A stretch of DNA of 64,000 nucleotides from Psychrobacter raelei (GTDB taxonomy: Bacteria; Pseudomonadota; Gammaproteobacteria; Pseudomonadales; Moraxellaceae): positions 1,054,001-1,118,000 of the forward strand of contig NZ_CP093310.2 of NCBI RefSeq assembly GCF_022631235.3, read 5' to 3'. The translations under genes were made by a program, and so were the position numbers. A model generated the notes under the pieces. That model saw only the letters and a program-made list of their open reading frames with translations, did no database searches and was not told the origin of the DNA. Shown piece by piece: positions 1 through 9,609 of this stretch. The stretch's first letter is position 1. Each line of letters starts with the position of its first letter.

Positions 1-416
<416 letters not shown>

Positions 417-494
417 TTATGGGTTGTAAATTGTAAGCGGGGTTATCCGTTGAAAGTTAAATATCTGGCGTAAAATGATAAAAGGCGTGGGTGA

Positions 495-758
495 TTAGCC
501 GTTTACCATTTCATCTAGTTTACCGCTTTGGTTAAGCTGATTTAACTGATCAAAACCACCCACGAACGTGTCGCCAATGAAGATTTGAGGGACAGTTCTG
601 TAGTTATTGGTTTTTTTCATAAGCTCCATACGCTCATCCGAGCTGATATCATGCATACCAATTTCTTTGAATTCAATACCTTTTGATTTCAAAAGTTGTT
701 TGGCATTAGAGCAGTAAGGGCAAATGGGGGTGGTATATACAGTAACAGGAGCAGTCAT
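495..758 (-). CDS. grxC: Glutaredoxin 3
   Basis: Small dithiol glutaredoxin of 87 residues that uses glutathione to reduce protein disulfides and mixed disulfides in the cytoplasm. The active site is Cys13-Pro-Tyr-Cys16 right after the first beta strand. The cis-proline loop TVPQIFIG and the glycine pair in VGGFDQL, which bind glutathione, are both present. Length equals the usual GrxC. It lies 93 bases upstream of secB on the same strand and probably shares a transcript with it. Confidence 0.95.
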   Translation of the reverse strand: MTAPVTVYTTPICPYCSNAKQLLKSKGIEFKEIGMHDISSDERMELMKKTNNYRTVPQIFIGDTFVGGFDQLNQLNQSGKLDEMVNG

Positions 759-972
759 GTCATAATCCTTTTTGTTATTTATTAAAATAGGCCAATCATT
801 AAATCAGCAAAATAGGGTAAGGTGATACAATCCTTGATTTTACTAAACTGAGCCTGGTTTATAATGGGTTATTTAACTGTTTTTTGTATTCAATGTATTA
901 CTTAAGATACCAATCTGACACAAGGGTGGTCTATAGGTGTCAATAGGCAGAGCGACTTCTTATGCTAGTCAA

Positions 973-1428
973 TTAACGCGCTTTGGCTTTGCCATTTACA
1001 GTTTTAGTGGTTTTTACGGTGCCACCCACTAAAGGCATGCCGGCTGCCTGCCAACCGCCGATACCGCCATCTAGGCGAAATACATTAGGTTTGCCAATCA
1101 TTTGTACGGCAGCTCCTGCTTGAAGCCCCATATCACAGACGATGACCACAGGGGCTTCAATGGCACGAATCTCTTCTAGACGGTCTTTAAGCTGAGTAAA
1201 AGGAATGTTGCGGCTGCCTTGAATGTAACCGGTTTCAAATTTCTTCTTGGCACGAACATCAATGATTTGTGCATTTTGTGAGTTCACTAAGGTGCCCAAA
1301 GTATTGGGAGACACCTTTTTACCACTGCGTTGGTTTTCTACAGTGAAGAACAAAAAGATAAGCACGGCCAATGTGCCGAATAAAAACGGGTGGTGGGCCA
1401 TGAACTCAAGCCAGCGATCTAAAGACAA
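973..1428 (-). CDS. Membrane-anchored rhodanese-like protein (YibN type)
   Basis: A 151-residue protein with one N-terminal membrane helix (about residues 13-30, FLFGTLAVLIFLFFTV) followed by a single rhodanese domain (about 40-135). The sulfur-carrying cysteine is probably Cys98 in the loop VCDMGLQAG, and the domain ends with the usual LDGGIGGWQAAG. Family members move sulfane sulfur or act as scaffolds; the true substrate is unknown. The neighbours grxC and secB match the E. coli yibN locus, which supports the call. The tail after residue 135 is short, basic and probably disordered. Confidence 0.85.
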   Translation of the reverse strand: MSLDRWLEFMAHHPFLFGTLAVLIFLFFTVENQRSGKKVSPNTLGTLVNSQNAQIIDVRAKKKFETGYIQGSRNIPFTQLKDRLEEIRAIEAPVVIVCDMGLQAGAAVQMIGKPNVFRLDGGIGGWQAAGMPLVGGTVKTTKTVNGKAKAR

Positions 1429-1526
1429 AACACTTCTCCAATAAAATTTTTATGGCAATTATTATAACGTGATAAGGCTATAAATGCATTAACGACTGTA
1501 GACTATTGCTACTAGGGCACTCATAC

Positions 1527-2651
1527 TTAATAAGTGGGGGTATCGGCCTCAGCTTGCAAGGTCACCAAGCTCTCTACCCGGCGCTGTAGCACCCTACCTT
1601 CAGCGACCGCCTCCCAAAGTGCGCAGCCTTTACTGTTATGGGTATGCTTGCAATCTCTAAACTGACAATCTGCCGCTAAGGCAGAGAGCTCAATGAAGCC
1701 TGCAATAATATCATCAGGGGTCAAATGCCAGATACCATATTCACGAATACCAGGCGTATCGACAATGCCGCCTTGGGTCAAGTCGTCACGATTAAAGGGC
1801 AAAAGGCGACTGGTCGTGGTGGTGTGCTGGCCAAGCTTAGAGTTGGTGGATATGACGTTCACGCTTTGCTCAGAGTCTGGCAATAACGCATTGACCAAGG
1901 TACTTTTACCGACCCCAGATTGACCGGCGAAGATAACCAACTTATCTTTAATTTTTTGCTGCAAGTCCGACAAGCCCAGCTGAGCTTTAGGCTGATCCTC
2001 ACTTTGGGCACCATGTAAGATATTTTCAGGACAAGGCGCGGCGGTGAGTACCGTCTCATAACCTAGGTTTTGGTACTCATCTAGCAAGGCTTGGGTAAAC
2101 GCATAATCTTCAATGGATAATAAGTCAGCTTTATTGAGCACCAATAGCGGCTTAACATCGGCATGATGACAGACCACCAAGTAGCGGTCAATCAAATTAG
2201 GCGCAGCTGCTGGCAAGGGAGCAAAGACGATGGCTAAGATATCTACGTTGGCGGCCACAGGCTTAAGCTTATGATAGCGATCGGGGCGTGATATTAGTGA
2301 GGTTCTAGGCTGCACCGACTCAATGCGACCAAAGCCGGTATTGGGATCGGCCACCCAGCGTACTTTATCGCCTGTGGCTATCATAGGTAGATTGGTACGC
2401 ACATGACAGCGCCAGATATCACCCAGCTCAATGGCCTGCCAAAATGGTTCAGGCTCTCCTTCGACCACTTCAGGTCGCTCAGGTATGAGGGTAGGCAATG
2501 AGGTCACTTGCACCTCTAATTGCTTACCATAATGGGCCATTACTACGCCATCCATCAAGCTGCCATCTATCGATTCTTGTTGCTGAGCTTGCTGTTTATC
2601 AATGCGTCTTAGTTGTTGTTTGGTCAGCTTACGTTGTCGTATTAAAGCCAT
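1527..2651 (-). CDS. rsgA: Ribosome small-subunit GTPase RsgA
   Basis: Circularly permuted GTPase that helps the late maturation of the 30S subunit and releases from it on GTP hydrolysis. The motif order shows the permutation: NKAD (G4) at 173-176 comes before GQSGVGKST (G1) at 243-251 and DTPG (G3) at 298-301. An OB-fold domain precedes (about 35-115). The C-terminal zinc site is Cys329, Cys334, His336 or His338, and Cys343. The first 25 residues are basic and glutamine-rich, as in other RsgA proteins. Total 374 residues, somewhat longer than the E. coli enzyme. It is divergent from orn; the two are also neighbours in E. coli. Confidence 0.95.
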   Translation of the reverse strand: MALIRQRKLTKQQLRRIDKQQAQQQESIDGSLMDGVVMAHYGKQLEVQVTSLPTLIPERPEVVEGEPEPFWQAIELGDIWRCHVRTNLPMIATGDKVRWVADPNTGFGRIESVQPRTSLISRPDRYHKLKPVAANVDILAIVFAPLPAAAPNLIDRYLVVCHHADVKPLLVLNKADLLSIEDYAFTQALLDEYQNLGYETVLTAAPCPENILHGAQSEDQPKAQLGLSDLQQKIKDKLVIFAGQSGVGKSTLVNALLPDSEQSVNVISTNSKLGQHTTTTSRLLPFNRDDLTQGGIVDTPGIREYGIWHLTPDDIIAGFIELSALAADCQFRDCKHTHNSKGCALWEAVAEGRVLQRRVESLVTLQAEADTPTY

Positions 2652-3193
2652 AAATTCAAATTACCTGTGGTTTGTTCTAAAAGAAGTTTTTTGTAATATC
2701 TGGATGGTCAATGAGGGTGAATGCAGTCTGGCTCAAGGGCTATTAGCATATCGCTTAATGACCGGCTATACAATAAAGTGACAGTTTACGCCTTCTAGGC
2801 GCACAATAGTTACGGCCAAAGCGTCGAAATTTGTTACCATAGAGGGCTGACGAGCTGGCAGCTTAAATCGATAGCGCCAAACCGGATATCAAGCGGCAGT
2901 GATGCCGCATAGCGTGATGTCTCTTGTCGTGTGTCCTTGATGGTGCACCCTAGGCAATGTGCCCTGTATTGTACCCTGATTTGACGCGTTGTTTTGCCCC
3001 ATTGTTTTGACCCTATGCGGCTAGTGTCTAAAATAACTAGTGGCTAAACAGATGGCCAAATGGGTGGCCAAAATAAGAGGCGCAGCGGGCTCGTGATGTT
3101 TTACAGGCTATCTATAATAGTTTATTACCGTGATTTACGCTTTAAATTAGCAGCGTTTATGTTTTTTGTATATTGGCAGGTTTAGGAAAAATT
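2652..3193. other. Intergenic region between rsgA and orn, no gene seen
   Basis: About 540 bases without a convincing reading frame, between divergent genes, so it must hold both promoters. A TATAAT at 3113-3118 lies 76 bases before the orn ATG and could be its -10 box, but the -35 region is poor. The stretch around 3040-3075 repeats a GGCTAAA/GGCCAAA/GGCCAAAAT pattern without clear structure. I see no RNA gene or long palindrome. Confidence 0.4.
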
Positions 3194-3775
3194 ATGAGTG
3201 ACCACCCCAACAAAATTAGAATTAAGAATCAAGGCAAAAAAGGGCTTATCTGGATCGATTTAGAAATGACCGGCCTAGACACAATGAATGATGACATCAT
3301 TGAAATTGCGACCATAGTCACCGATGAGGATTTAAACATATTGGCAGAAGGTCCAGTATTTGCCATTAAAGTCTCAGACCAAAAGCTAAACGCGATGGAT
3401 GACTGGAATACCAAGCAGCATGGGCAGTCAGGCTTAATTGATAGGGTGCGCCGTAGCAGCGTAACTTTAGAGCAAGCCGAGCAAGAAACCATTGCCTTTT
3501 TGAATAAATGGGTCGATGAGGGTAAATCCCCAATGTGTGGCAACTCAATCTGCCAAGACCGCCGTTTTTTAGCGCGTCAGATGCCGCAGCTAGAGCGCTT
3601 TTTTCATTACCGAAACCTAGATGTGTCCTCTATCAAAGAGCTGTGCTATCGCTGGCGACCTGATATCTTAAAGGGTGTTGAAAAAACGGGCAGCCACTTA
3701 GCGATGGATGATATTCGTGATTCTATTCGTGAGTTGAAGCACTATCGTCAGCATTTTTTCAAACTGTTGGATTAA
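3194..3775 (+). CDS. orn: Oligoribonuclease
   Basis: 3'-5' exoribonuclease that degrades RNA fragments of two to five nucleotides, including linear pGpG from cyclic-di-GMP turnover. It has 193 residues from the ATG at 3194. That start is chosen because an AGGA lies just upstream and the frame before it only continues to a TTG at 3173. DEDDh catalytic residues are visible: Asp22 and Glu24 in [10 protein letters not shown], Asp122 in CQDRRF, His168 and Asp172/173 in SHLAMDD. Length and motif order match the family. It is divergent from rsgA and converges on lpxH with a gap of 23 bases. Confidence 0.96.
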   Translation: MSDHPNKIRIKNQGKKGLIWIDLEMTGLDTMNDDIIEIATIVTDEDLNILAEGPVFAIKVSDQKLNAMDDWNTKQHGQSGLIDRVRRSSVTLEQAEQETIAFLNKWVDEGKSPMCGNSICQDRRFLARQMPQLERFFHYRNLDVSSIKELCYRWRPDILKGVEKTGSHLAMDDIRDSIRELKHYRQHFFKLLD

Positions 3776-3798
3776 GCACTTAAATAAAGGGCAGCGGC

Positions 3799-4689
3799 TT
3801 AACGGGTTGGCCACTCAAACGTAACCAGCTCAAAGCTTGAGCTAATCTGAGTGTCCAAAGCCAAGCCAATCACCGCTTGTACTTGTTCACAGCGGGTATC
3901 TGGGTCTAGGATACGCCAATCCCCGAGCACATAGCGTTTTTTAAACTCAAGGGTTTGAGAGCGGGCTTTGGCGTTTAACGCCAGGTGAGTTTGATGGCAG
4001 GCTGGGCGGTGGGTGTGACCATGAATGAGGCCATCGACTTTTTTAAGAGCACAGGTGACCGCCTGCTCATTTACATCCATAATTTGTAACGATTTGGCTG
4101 ATTTATCGAGCGCACTTTGACTGCGTATCTTTTGTGCTAAGGCTTGGCGCTTATGTAGCGGCTGCTTAAGTAATAGCCACTGTACCAATGGATTACGCAT
4201 CACCTTACGAAAGCGCTGATAGCGCTTATCATCTGTACACAAGGCATCGCCATGCTCTAGCCGATACGTCATCTTGCCAAGCTTTAATAGATAGGGCTCA
4301 TCAATCAGCTGTCCACCGAAGCTGTCACAAAAATCTTGACCGATTAAAAAGTCGCGATTGCCATGCATGACAAAGCTTTGGCAGCCTTTATTTTTAAGCT
4401 CAGTAAGCTTGGTTATGAGGGGAGTTAGCCAATGGCGTTTTTGCTCTGTAGCAGACAATGACAAATACGCATCGTCGCCAATCCAAGCATCAAACCAGTC
4501 GCCTAAAATATATAGCTGATGTACATTGGGCAGCACCAACACATCATCAAGTAAAGCCAAAAAAGCCTGCACTAAGGCAGGCTCATCAGCGGATAAATGC
4601 AAATCACTGATAACCACCCGATTGATATCATAGGGTCGGGTGGTTATCAGGTGATGATAGCTGCTAATAGCAAAATCTTGATTAGACAT
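3799..4689 (-). CDS. lpxH: UDP-2,3-diacylglucosamine hydrolase LpxH
   Basis: Peripheral inner-membrane metallophosphoesterase of lipid A synthesis. It cleaves UDP-2,3-diacylglucosamine to lipid X and UMP. Metal-binding motifs are in order: SDLHL (Asp29, His31), GDWFDAW (63-69), GNRDF (110-114), HGD near 195 and GHTHRP near 225. With 296 residues it is longer than E. coli LpxH (about 240); the extra length is an N-terminal stretch of about 24 residues and a C-terminal extension. No clear ribosome site precedes the ATG, so the start is not certain. The following cyclophilin gene gives the same lpxH-ppi pairing as in E. coli. Confidence 0.9.
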   Translation of the reverse strand: MSNQDFAISSYHHLITTRPYDINRVVISDLHLSADEPALVQAFLALLDDVLVLPNVHQLYILGDWFDAWIGDDAYLSLSATEQKRHWLTPLITKLTELKNKGCQSFVMHGNRDFLIGQDFCDSFGGQLIDEPYLLKLGKMTYRLEHGDALCTDDKRYQRFRKVMRNPLVQWLLLKQPLHKRQALAQKIRSQSALDKSAKSLQIMDVNEQAVTCALKKVDGLIHGHTHRPACHQTHLALNAKARSQTLEFKKRYVLGDWRILDPDTRCEQVQAVIGLALDTQISSSFELVTFEWPTR

Positions 4690-4707
4690 AAATCAGCTAA
4701 AACTTAC

Positions 4708-5346
4708 TTATTCGCTGACCACAACCGCAGAGTTGATAATCACAGGCTCTTTTGGTACATCAGCGTGCATGCCATAACGGCCAGTAGGTACGCCTTCAAT
4801 TTTCTTAACCACGTCCATACCGCTGGTTACTTTACCAAATACGGTATAGCCCCAACCTTGCATGTTTTTGCCAGAATGGTTTAAGAAAGCATTGTTTTTT
4901 ACGTTAATAAAGAACTGGCTGGTGGCTGAGTGTGGATCTTGAGTACGCGCCATAGCAATGGTGCCTTCCTCGTTCTTCAAACCATTGTCTGCTTCGTTTT
5001 CGATAGGCGCGTTGGTGCTTTTTTCATTCATGTCAGCATCCATACCGCCGCCTTGAATCATGAAATCTGGAATAACGCGGTGAAAAATCGTGCCGTCATA
5101 ATGGCCTGATTTTACATAAGACACAAAGTTTTCAACAGTTTTAGGTGCTTTTTCAGCGTTAAGTTCGATTACGATCTCACCCATAGAGGTGTTTAGTTGT
5201 ACTACTGGCATATCGCTCATTTGTGTATCCTTAGAATTTGTAGTGATGTTGGTACTGGGGGTTTGAGTAGCAGTGGTATTGGTACAGCCCATCAAAAAAA
5301 GAGGCAAAATTAAGCTACCAAAACCTAACGTTTTAAGTGTGCTCAC
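4708..5346 (-). CDS. Peptidyl-prolyl cis-trans isomerase, cyclophilin type, probable lipoprotein
   Basis: Cyclophilin of the PpiA/PpiB group that speeds prolyl isomerisation during folding. The GTG-started protein of 212 residues begins with a lipoprotein signal whose lipobox is LMGC (Cys21), then a Ser/Thr/Asn linker to about residue 42. The cyclophilin domain (about 46-210) follows, with [13 protein letters not shown] and ATSQFFINV segments. The GTG at 5344-5346 has an AAGGA upstream. A second in-frame ATG, at Met43 (5218-5220), also has an AAGGA seven bases before it and would give a cytoplasmic PpiB-sized protein. It lies 18 bases upstream of lpxH and is probably co-transcribed with it. 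Confidence 0.88.
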   Translation of the reverse strand: MSTLKTLGFGSLILPLFLMGCTNTTATQTPSTNITTNSKDTQMSDMPVVQLNTSMGEIVIELNAEKAPKTVENFVSYVKSGHYDGTIFHRVIPDFMIQGGGMDADMNEKSTNAPIENEADNGLKNEEGTIAMARTQDPHSATSQFFINVKNNAFLNHSGKNMQGWGYTVFGKVTSGMDVVKKIEGVPTGRYGMHADVPKEPVIINSAVVVSE

Positions 5347-5509
5347 AGGGTGTCCTTATCGGATGAAATGGGCTGGTTATTGGTTAAACTACCCGTTATG
5401 TCCTAAATATAAGTGATGAGGCAACCGGCAAAATACCAAAAAGGTAGGGTTTATCACCTGTGATTAGCGAGTGAGTTCTCGCCAGCTAGGCAACAAAATG
5501 GTCAGTTAT

Positions 5510-5569
5510 CCCCTTGTTTAAGAGCACAATGGGCTCTATATAGAGCAGATGCTCTTAAATTTAAAGGGG
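5510..5569. repeat. Nested 60-base palindrome upstream of glnS
   Basis: Three concentric inverted repeats share one centre region: CCCCTT/AAGGGG (5510-5515 and 5564-5569), TTAAGAGCA/TGCTCTTAA (5518-5526 and 5550-5558), and the perfect palindrome GCTCTATATAGAGC (5533-5546). As RNA it would form a long interrupted hairpin. A run of eight T follows at 5582-5589, 12 bases after the stem, so it is not a textbook terminator. It lies between the divergent cyclophilin and glnS genes. It could be a small mobile palindrome, a regulatory stem or a cruciform site. Confidence 0.7.
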
Positions 5570-5609
5570 TAGTCTAACCTCTTTTTTTTGGGTTGTCATG
5601 TGTCTAGCT

Positions 5610-5638
5610 GTTACAGGGTTTGGTAAACCTGATAGAAT
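5610..5638 (+). promoter_or_regulatory. Probable sigma-70 promoter of glnS
   Basis: GTTACA at 5610-5615 and TAGAAT at 5633-5638 are separated by exactly 17 bases. They match the -35 and -10 consensus at four and five of six positions. This places the transcript start near 5645, about 47 bases before the chosen glnS ATG. Confidence 0.5.
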
Positions 5639-5691
5639 GGGGCAAAATTATGAATGATACCCCCAAGTTTTATAATAGGAGAAGTAATTCG

Positions 5692-7443
5692 ATGAGCACT
5701 GAAAATAATAAAGCGAATGCCTCAGCTGAGCACAAAGAGGATCAAAAAAACGATTTTATTCGTCATATTATTCGTGAAGATTTGGCCCAAGATAAATACA
5801 ATCAAATCGTGACCCGATTTCCACCTGAGCCAAATGGCTACTTGCATTTGGGTCATGTCAAATCTATCTGTCTAAACTTTGGAATTGCCAAAGAGTTTGG
5901 CGGTATTTGTAATCTGCGCTTTGACGATACCAACCCCACTGCCGAGAAGCAGGATTATATTGATAACATCAAAAACGACGTACAGTGGTTGGGCTTTGAG
6001 TGGGCCGATCAGCCTTATTATGCGTCAGGCTACTTCGATCAGCTACATGAATGGGCCATTAAACTGATCAAGCAAGGCGATGCCTATGTTGACTTGCAAA
6101 CACCGGAGCAAATTAAAGAAAACCGTGGTTCATTTAATGAGCCAGGTAAGCCGTCGCCACAGCGTGATACCAGCGTAGAAGAAAACTTGCAGCGCTTTGA
6201 TGATATGAAAAATGGTAAATATGCCGAGGGTGAGGCAGTACTGCGTGCCAAGATTGATATGGCAAGCCCCAATATGAATATGCGTGACCCTGTTATTTAT
6301 CGTGTTATGCATCAAGCACATCACCAAACCGGTGATAAATGGTGCATCTATCCGATGTATGATTATGCGCATCCCTTATCGGACGCCATTGAAGGGATTA
6401 CACACTCCTTATGTACGCTAGAGTTTGAAGATCATCGTCCGTTTTATGACTGGGCTGTAGAGAAGATTGGCTTTGATGTACCACCACATCAGTATGAGTT
6501 TAGCCGTCTAAACGTCGATCACACCATGACCAGTAAGCGTAAGCTTAAGCAGTTGGTTGATGAGCACATTGTCAGCGGCTGGGATGATCCACGTATGCCG
6601 ACCATTGCTGGCATGCGTCGCCGTGGCTATACGCCAGAAGGCTTACGTGATTTTTGTGACCGTGTTGGTGTGACCAAAGCCGATAGCGTGGTAGATTTCC
6701 GTTTGCTTGAATTTAGTATTCGTCAATCGCTTGAGAACACCACCGCGCGTGGTATGGCGGTATTAAAACCTCTAAAAGTGACCATCACTAACTTTGATGA
6801 GGCGTTAAGTGAGTGGGAAAGCCTAAAAGATGACGGCGTTAATGCGCGCTGGGATGAGGCGAGCAAGACCTTATGGATCAATCAGCCCAAGCACCCAAAT
6901 ATTGATATGGGCGAGCGTGAGATTCCTTTTACTGAAACCATCTATATCGATCAAGGTGATTATGAGCTTGAGCCGCCAAAAGGTTATAAGCGACTGTCTC
7001 CTGAGAAGCCAGAGATTCGTCTGCGCAATACCTATGTATTGGCCGTGACGGAGCATGTGCTAGATGATGCAGGCAATGTGGTAGAGCTAAAAGCCACTAT
7101 CGATAAGACGACGCTGGGTAAAAACCCAGAAGACCGCAAAGTAAAAGGTGTGATTCACTGGGTATCAGCCACGCAAGGCGTACCCGCAACCGTGCGTTTG
7201 TATGAGCATCTGTTTGCAGCAGAGAACCCAAGTGCGGTAGAGGACGTACATCAAGCACTTAATGATCAGTCTTTAGTTGAGCTAGAGGCAGTCGTTGAGC
7301 CCGCTTTGGCCAATGCTGAGCCGGGCACTCGCTTCCAGTTTGAGCGTGAAGGCTATTTTGTGTCGGATGAGGTAGAGCACAGCAGTGATAAGCCTGTGTT
7401 CAACCGCACTGTGACGTTACGCGATAGCTTTAAGCCAGAATAA
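5692..7443 (+). CDS. glnS: Glutaminyl-tRNA synthetase
   Basis: Class I synthetase that charges tRNA-Gln. It has 583 residues from the ATG at 5692, which has AGGAG upstream; the open frame extends back to a TTG at 5620, inside the likely leader. The HIGH signature appears as [11 protein letters not shown], and the KMSKS counterpart as MTSKRKLK. After the Rossmann domain come the GlnRS-type anticodon-binding beta barrels, with [11 protein letters not shown] typical of the C-terminal part. The first 25 residues are Asn/Glu/Lys-rich and not conserved. Length is slightly above the E. coli enzyme (554). A strong terminator follows 35 bases after the stop. Confidence 0.97.
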   Translation: MSTENNKANASAEHKEDQKNDFIRHIIREDLAQDKYNQIVTRFPPEPNGYLHLGHVKSICLNFGIAKEFGGICNLRFDDTNPTAEKQDYIDNIKNDVQWLGFEWADQPYYASGYFDQLHEWAIKLIKQGDAYVDLQTPEQIKENRGSFNEPGKPSPQRDTSVEENLQRFDDMKNGKYAEGEAVLRAKIDMASPNMNMRDPVIYRVMHQAHHQTGDKWCIYPMYDYAHPLSDAIEGITHSLCTLEFEDHRPFYDWAVEKIGFDVPPHQYEFSRLNVDHTMTSKRKLKQLVDEHIVSGWDDPRMPTIAGMRRRGYTPEGLRDFCDRVGVTKADSVVDFRLLEFSIRQSLENTTARGMAVLKPLKVTITNFDEALSEWESLKDDGVNARWDEASKTLWINQPKHPNIDMGEREIPFTETIYIDQGDYELEPPKGYKRLSPEKPEIRLRNTYVLAVTEHVLDDAGNVVELKATIDKTTLGKNPEDRKVKGVIHWVSATQGVPATVRLYEHLFAAENPSAVEDVHQALNDQSLVELEAVVEPALANAEPGTRFQFEREGYFVSDEVEHSSDKPVFNRTVTLRDSFKPE

Positions 7444-7478
7444 AATAAATAGCCTGGTAATCTTTGATAGACTAAAAG

Positions 7479-7509
7479 GCGCTAACGACATCTCGTTAGC
7501 GCTTTTTTT
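7479..7509 (+). terminator. Intrinsic terminator of glnS
   Basis: A perfect 10-base stem GCGCTAACGA (7479-7488) pairs with TCGTTAGCGC (7493-7502) around a four-base loop. Seven T follow. Confidence 0.92.
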
Positions 7510-7541
7510 GGGGTGGTAGCAGTAACATAAACGCCAGCATT

Positions 7542-9176
7542 TTACCCTAAACTATCAGTACCATACTGTTTGCGCTTGTTGCTGAAGAATCTGTCCAATC
7601 TGTCCATAGCATCTTCTAAATCTAATAAGTTAGGTAAGAACACCACACGGAAGTGATCGGGCGCATCCCAGTTAAAGCCCGTGCCTTGTACCATCAGCAC
7701 TTTTTCTTCGATTAATAAGTCCATCATAAACTGCATGTCATCTTCAATAGGGTAGATGCTGCGGTCAATTTTTGGGAAGCAATAAAAGGCGCCTTGCGGC
7801 ATGGTGCATGATATACCTGGGATGGCATTTAGACGCTCTACCGCCAATTGGCGCTGCTTGTATAAGCGGCCTGTTTCGGCCGTTAAGTCCTGCATGCTTT
7901 GATAGCCGCCTACTGCAGTTTGGATGGCATGCTGAGCTGGCACGTTAGCACACAAGCGCATCGAGGCGAGCATGTCTAGGCCTTCAATGAAGTCGCTGGC
8001 ATGTTCTTTATTACCAGAGAGCATAAGCCACCCCGCTCTAAAGCCGGCAATCCTATGTGACTTTGACAGACCATTGTAGGTCAAAATCAGGACATCTTGC
8101 GCTAAGGTACACATGGGGGTGTGCACTGCATTATCATATAAAATGCGGTCGTAGATTTCATCTGCCATCAGGACTAAATTGTACTCACGTGCCAGATCGA
8201 TAATTTGTAGCAGCACATCGTTAGAGTAGAGCGCGCCGGTGGGGTTATTGGGGTTAATCACCACTATGCCACGGGTCTTATCGGTAATTTTTGCACGGAT
8301 ATCTTCAATATCAGGCTGCCAGTTATTCTCCTCATTACAGCGATAATGTACCGCGGTGCCGCCAGCAAGATTGGCTGCGGCTGTCCATAGTGGATAATCT
8401 GGCATAGGGATAAGCACCTCATCACCATCATTCATCAAAGCTTGCATGGTCATTACGATAAGCTCTGATACGCCATTGCCTAGGTACACATCACGCACAT
8501 CAACCGCTGATAACAGCCCCTTTGATTGGTAATATTGTAAGACGGCCTTTCGGGCTGAGAAAATACCTTGTGAGTCTGAATAACCGGTCGCATTGTGCAA
8601 ATTTAGCGCCACATCTTGCAAGATTTCATGCGGGGCATCTAAGTTAAATGGCGCGGGGTTGCCGACATTAAGCTTTAAGATGCGCTGACCTTGAGCTTCC
8701 ATTTGCATTGCTGTTTTAAGGAGCGGGCCTCGGATGTCGTAGCAAACGTTTTGTAATTTATCAGATTTTTTTAAGGGCTTACGGGTAGGGGCGGTGTTTT
8801 TCATGATGCTGTTACTCGTACTTAGGTGAGAAGAAGGGGTCTGGATAACGCTTGGAGTAGCATTGGTGCTTGAGTTAATAGAGGGTGGGTTACTGGCAAG
8901 GCTTGAGCGTTGAGTACTATTATCTGGCTCAGCGTTGTCTGCTGGCTCACCACGCAATAAATAGCCCTCAGAGCAGCCTAAGATATGAGCCAAAGCGGGC
9001 AGCTTGGAGGAGACAATCCCATTTATGCCACGTTCCCAATTAGATATGGCGCCACGACTGACTTTAGAACCGGACGCTGTCATTGCCGCAGCCAATTGCT
9101 CAGCCGTAAGACCCTTGGCCTTACGCAGCTTACTGAGCCTTGCGCCTTGTGCCTTAAATTCAGATTGCTCACTCAT
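7542..9176 (-). CDS. alaA: Xre-type HTH domain fused to alanine aminotransferase AlaA
   Basis: A 544-residue two-part protein. Residues about 12-72 are a Cro/Xre helix-turn-helix (KLRKAKGLTAEQLAAAM, then SRGAISNWERG). Residues 76-136 are a Ser/Thr/Asn-rich linker. From about 138 on the sequence closely follows E. coli AlaA, the glutamate-pyruvate aminotransferase: NVCYDIRGP, KLNVGNPAPF, NPNNPTGA and SLRLCANVPAQHA-like segments. The PLP lysine is Lys372 in LSKSHRIAGFRAGW. It is not a MocR/GntR-type fusion, because the DNA-binding part is Xre-like rather than winged-helix. The natural inference is that the enzyme reports on alanine or pyruvate and controls its own gene; two inverted repeats sit on its promoter. 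An internal Met125 could start an enzyme-only form but has no clear ribosome site. Confidence 0.9.
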   Translation of the reverse strand: MSEQSEFKAQGARLSKLRKAKGLTAEQLAAAMTASGSKVSRGAISNWERGINGIVSSKLPALAHILGCSEGYLLRGEPADNAEPDNSTQRSSLASNPPSINSSTNATPSVIQTPSSHLSTSNSIMKNTAPTRKPLKKSDKLQNVCYDIRGPLLKTAMQMEAQGQRILKLNVGNPAPFNLDAPHEILQDVALNLHNATGYSDSQGIFSARKAVLQYYQSKGLLSAVDVRDVYLGNGVSELIVMTMQALMNDGDEVLIPMPDYPLWTAAANLAGGTAVHYRCNEENNWQPDIEDIRAKITDKTRGIVVINPNNPTGALYSNDVLLQIIDLAREYNLVLMADEIYDRILYDNAVHTPMCTLAQDVLILTYNGLSKSHRIAGFRAGWLMLSGNKEHASDFIEGLDMLASMRLCANVPAQHAIQTAVGGYQSMQDLTAETGRLYKQRQLAVERLNAIPGISCTMPQGAFYCFPKIDRSIYPIEDDMQFMMDLLIEEKVLMVQGTGFNWDAPDHFRVVFLPNLLDLEDAMDRLDRFFSNKRKQYGTDSLG

Positions 9177-9261
9177 AACGGCTACTCTTTGTTGTTTGGT
9201 TTATATGCTTTTAGCCACCGTCTAACCTAGGTGTGCTAAACAATTTAATGTAGTAATTCTC

Positions 9262-9284
9262 TAATGCAAGATATTATTGCATTA
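9262..9284. promoter_or_regulatory. Candidate operator 1 of the Xre-alaA gene
   Basis: Inverted repeat TAATGCAA (9262-9269) / TTGCATTA (9277-9284) with a seven-base spacer. It covers the -10 box of the minus-strand promoter. The half-site AATGCAAG recurs in the second repeat 45 bases upstream. That the fused Xre domain binds here is an inference. Confidence 0.6.
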
Positions 9285-9299
9285 AATGGTTTTTTTCAA
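9271..9299 (-). promoter_or_regulatory. Promoter of the Xre-alaA gene
   Basis: Read on the minus strand, TTGAAA (9294-9299) and TAATAT (9271-9276) are separated by exactly 17 bases and resemble the sigma-70 consensus. The transcript would start near 9264 and have a leader of about 88 bases before the ATG at 9176. Confidence 0.6.
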
Positions 9300-9307
9300 T
9301 GGGCTAT

Positions 9308-9328
9308 AATGCAAGTAAATCTTGCATT
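9308..9328. promoter_or_regulatory. Candidate operator 2 of the Xre-alaA gene
   Basis: Inverted repeat AATGCAAG (9308-9315) / CTTGCATT (9321-9328) with a five-base spacer, just upstream of the -35 box. It shares its half-site with operator 1; centre-to-centre distance is 45 bases, roughly four helical turns, which would suit two dimers on one face. The rest of the gap (9329-9609) shows nothing further. Confidence 0.6.
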
Positions 9329-9609
9329 GTGAGAGGTGCGTTTGAAATCACAGAGGCGTCTAATAACAGGTTGTTTGTAAAAAGTATTTAAAATTAATGG
9401 CTTAACTATGATTAATGAGCCAGGCGCGTCTGCTAAAGGTATCCTATTGTCACGCCTATCTTTGATGATAAGAAGTTTTATGATTATGTAATCAAGCTCT
9501 ATATTTGGTAAGATTAGGCAAAGGGGTGATTGAAGTTATCAAGGATGCCCGCATAATTGACAGTAGCGCACTCAAATAACTGATGATAAAAATACCAAAA
9601 GGACATGTT

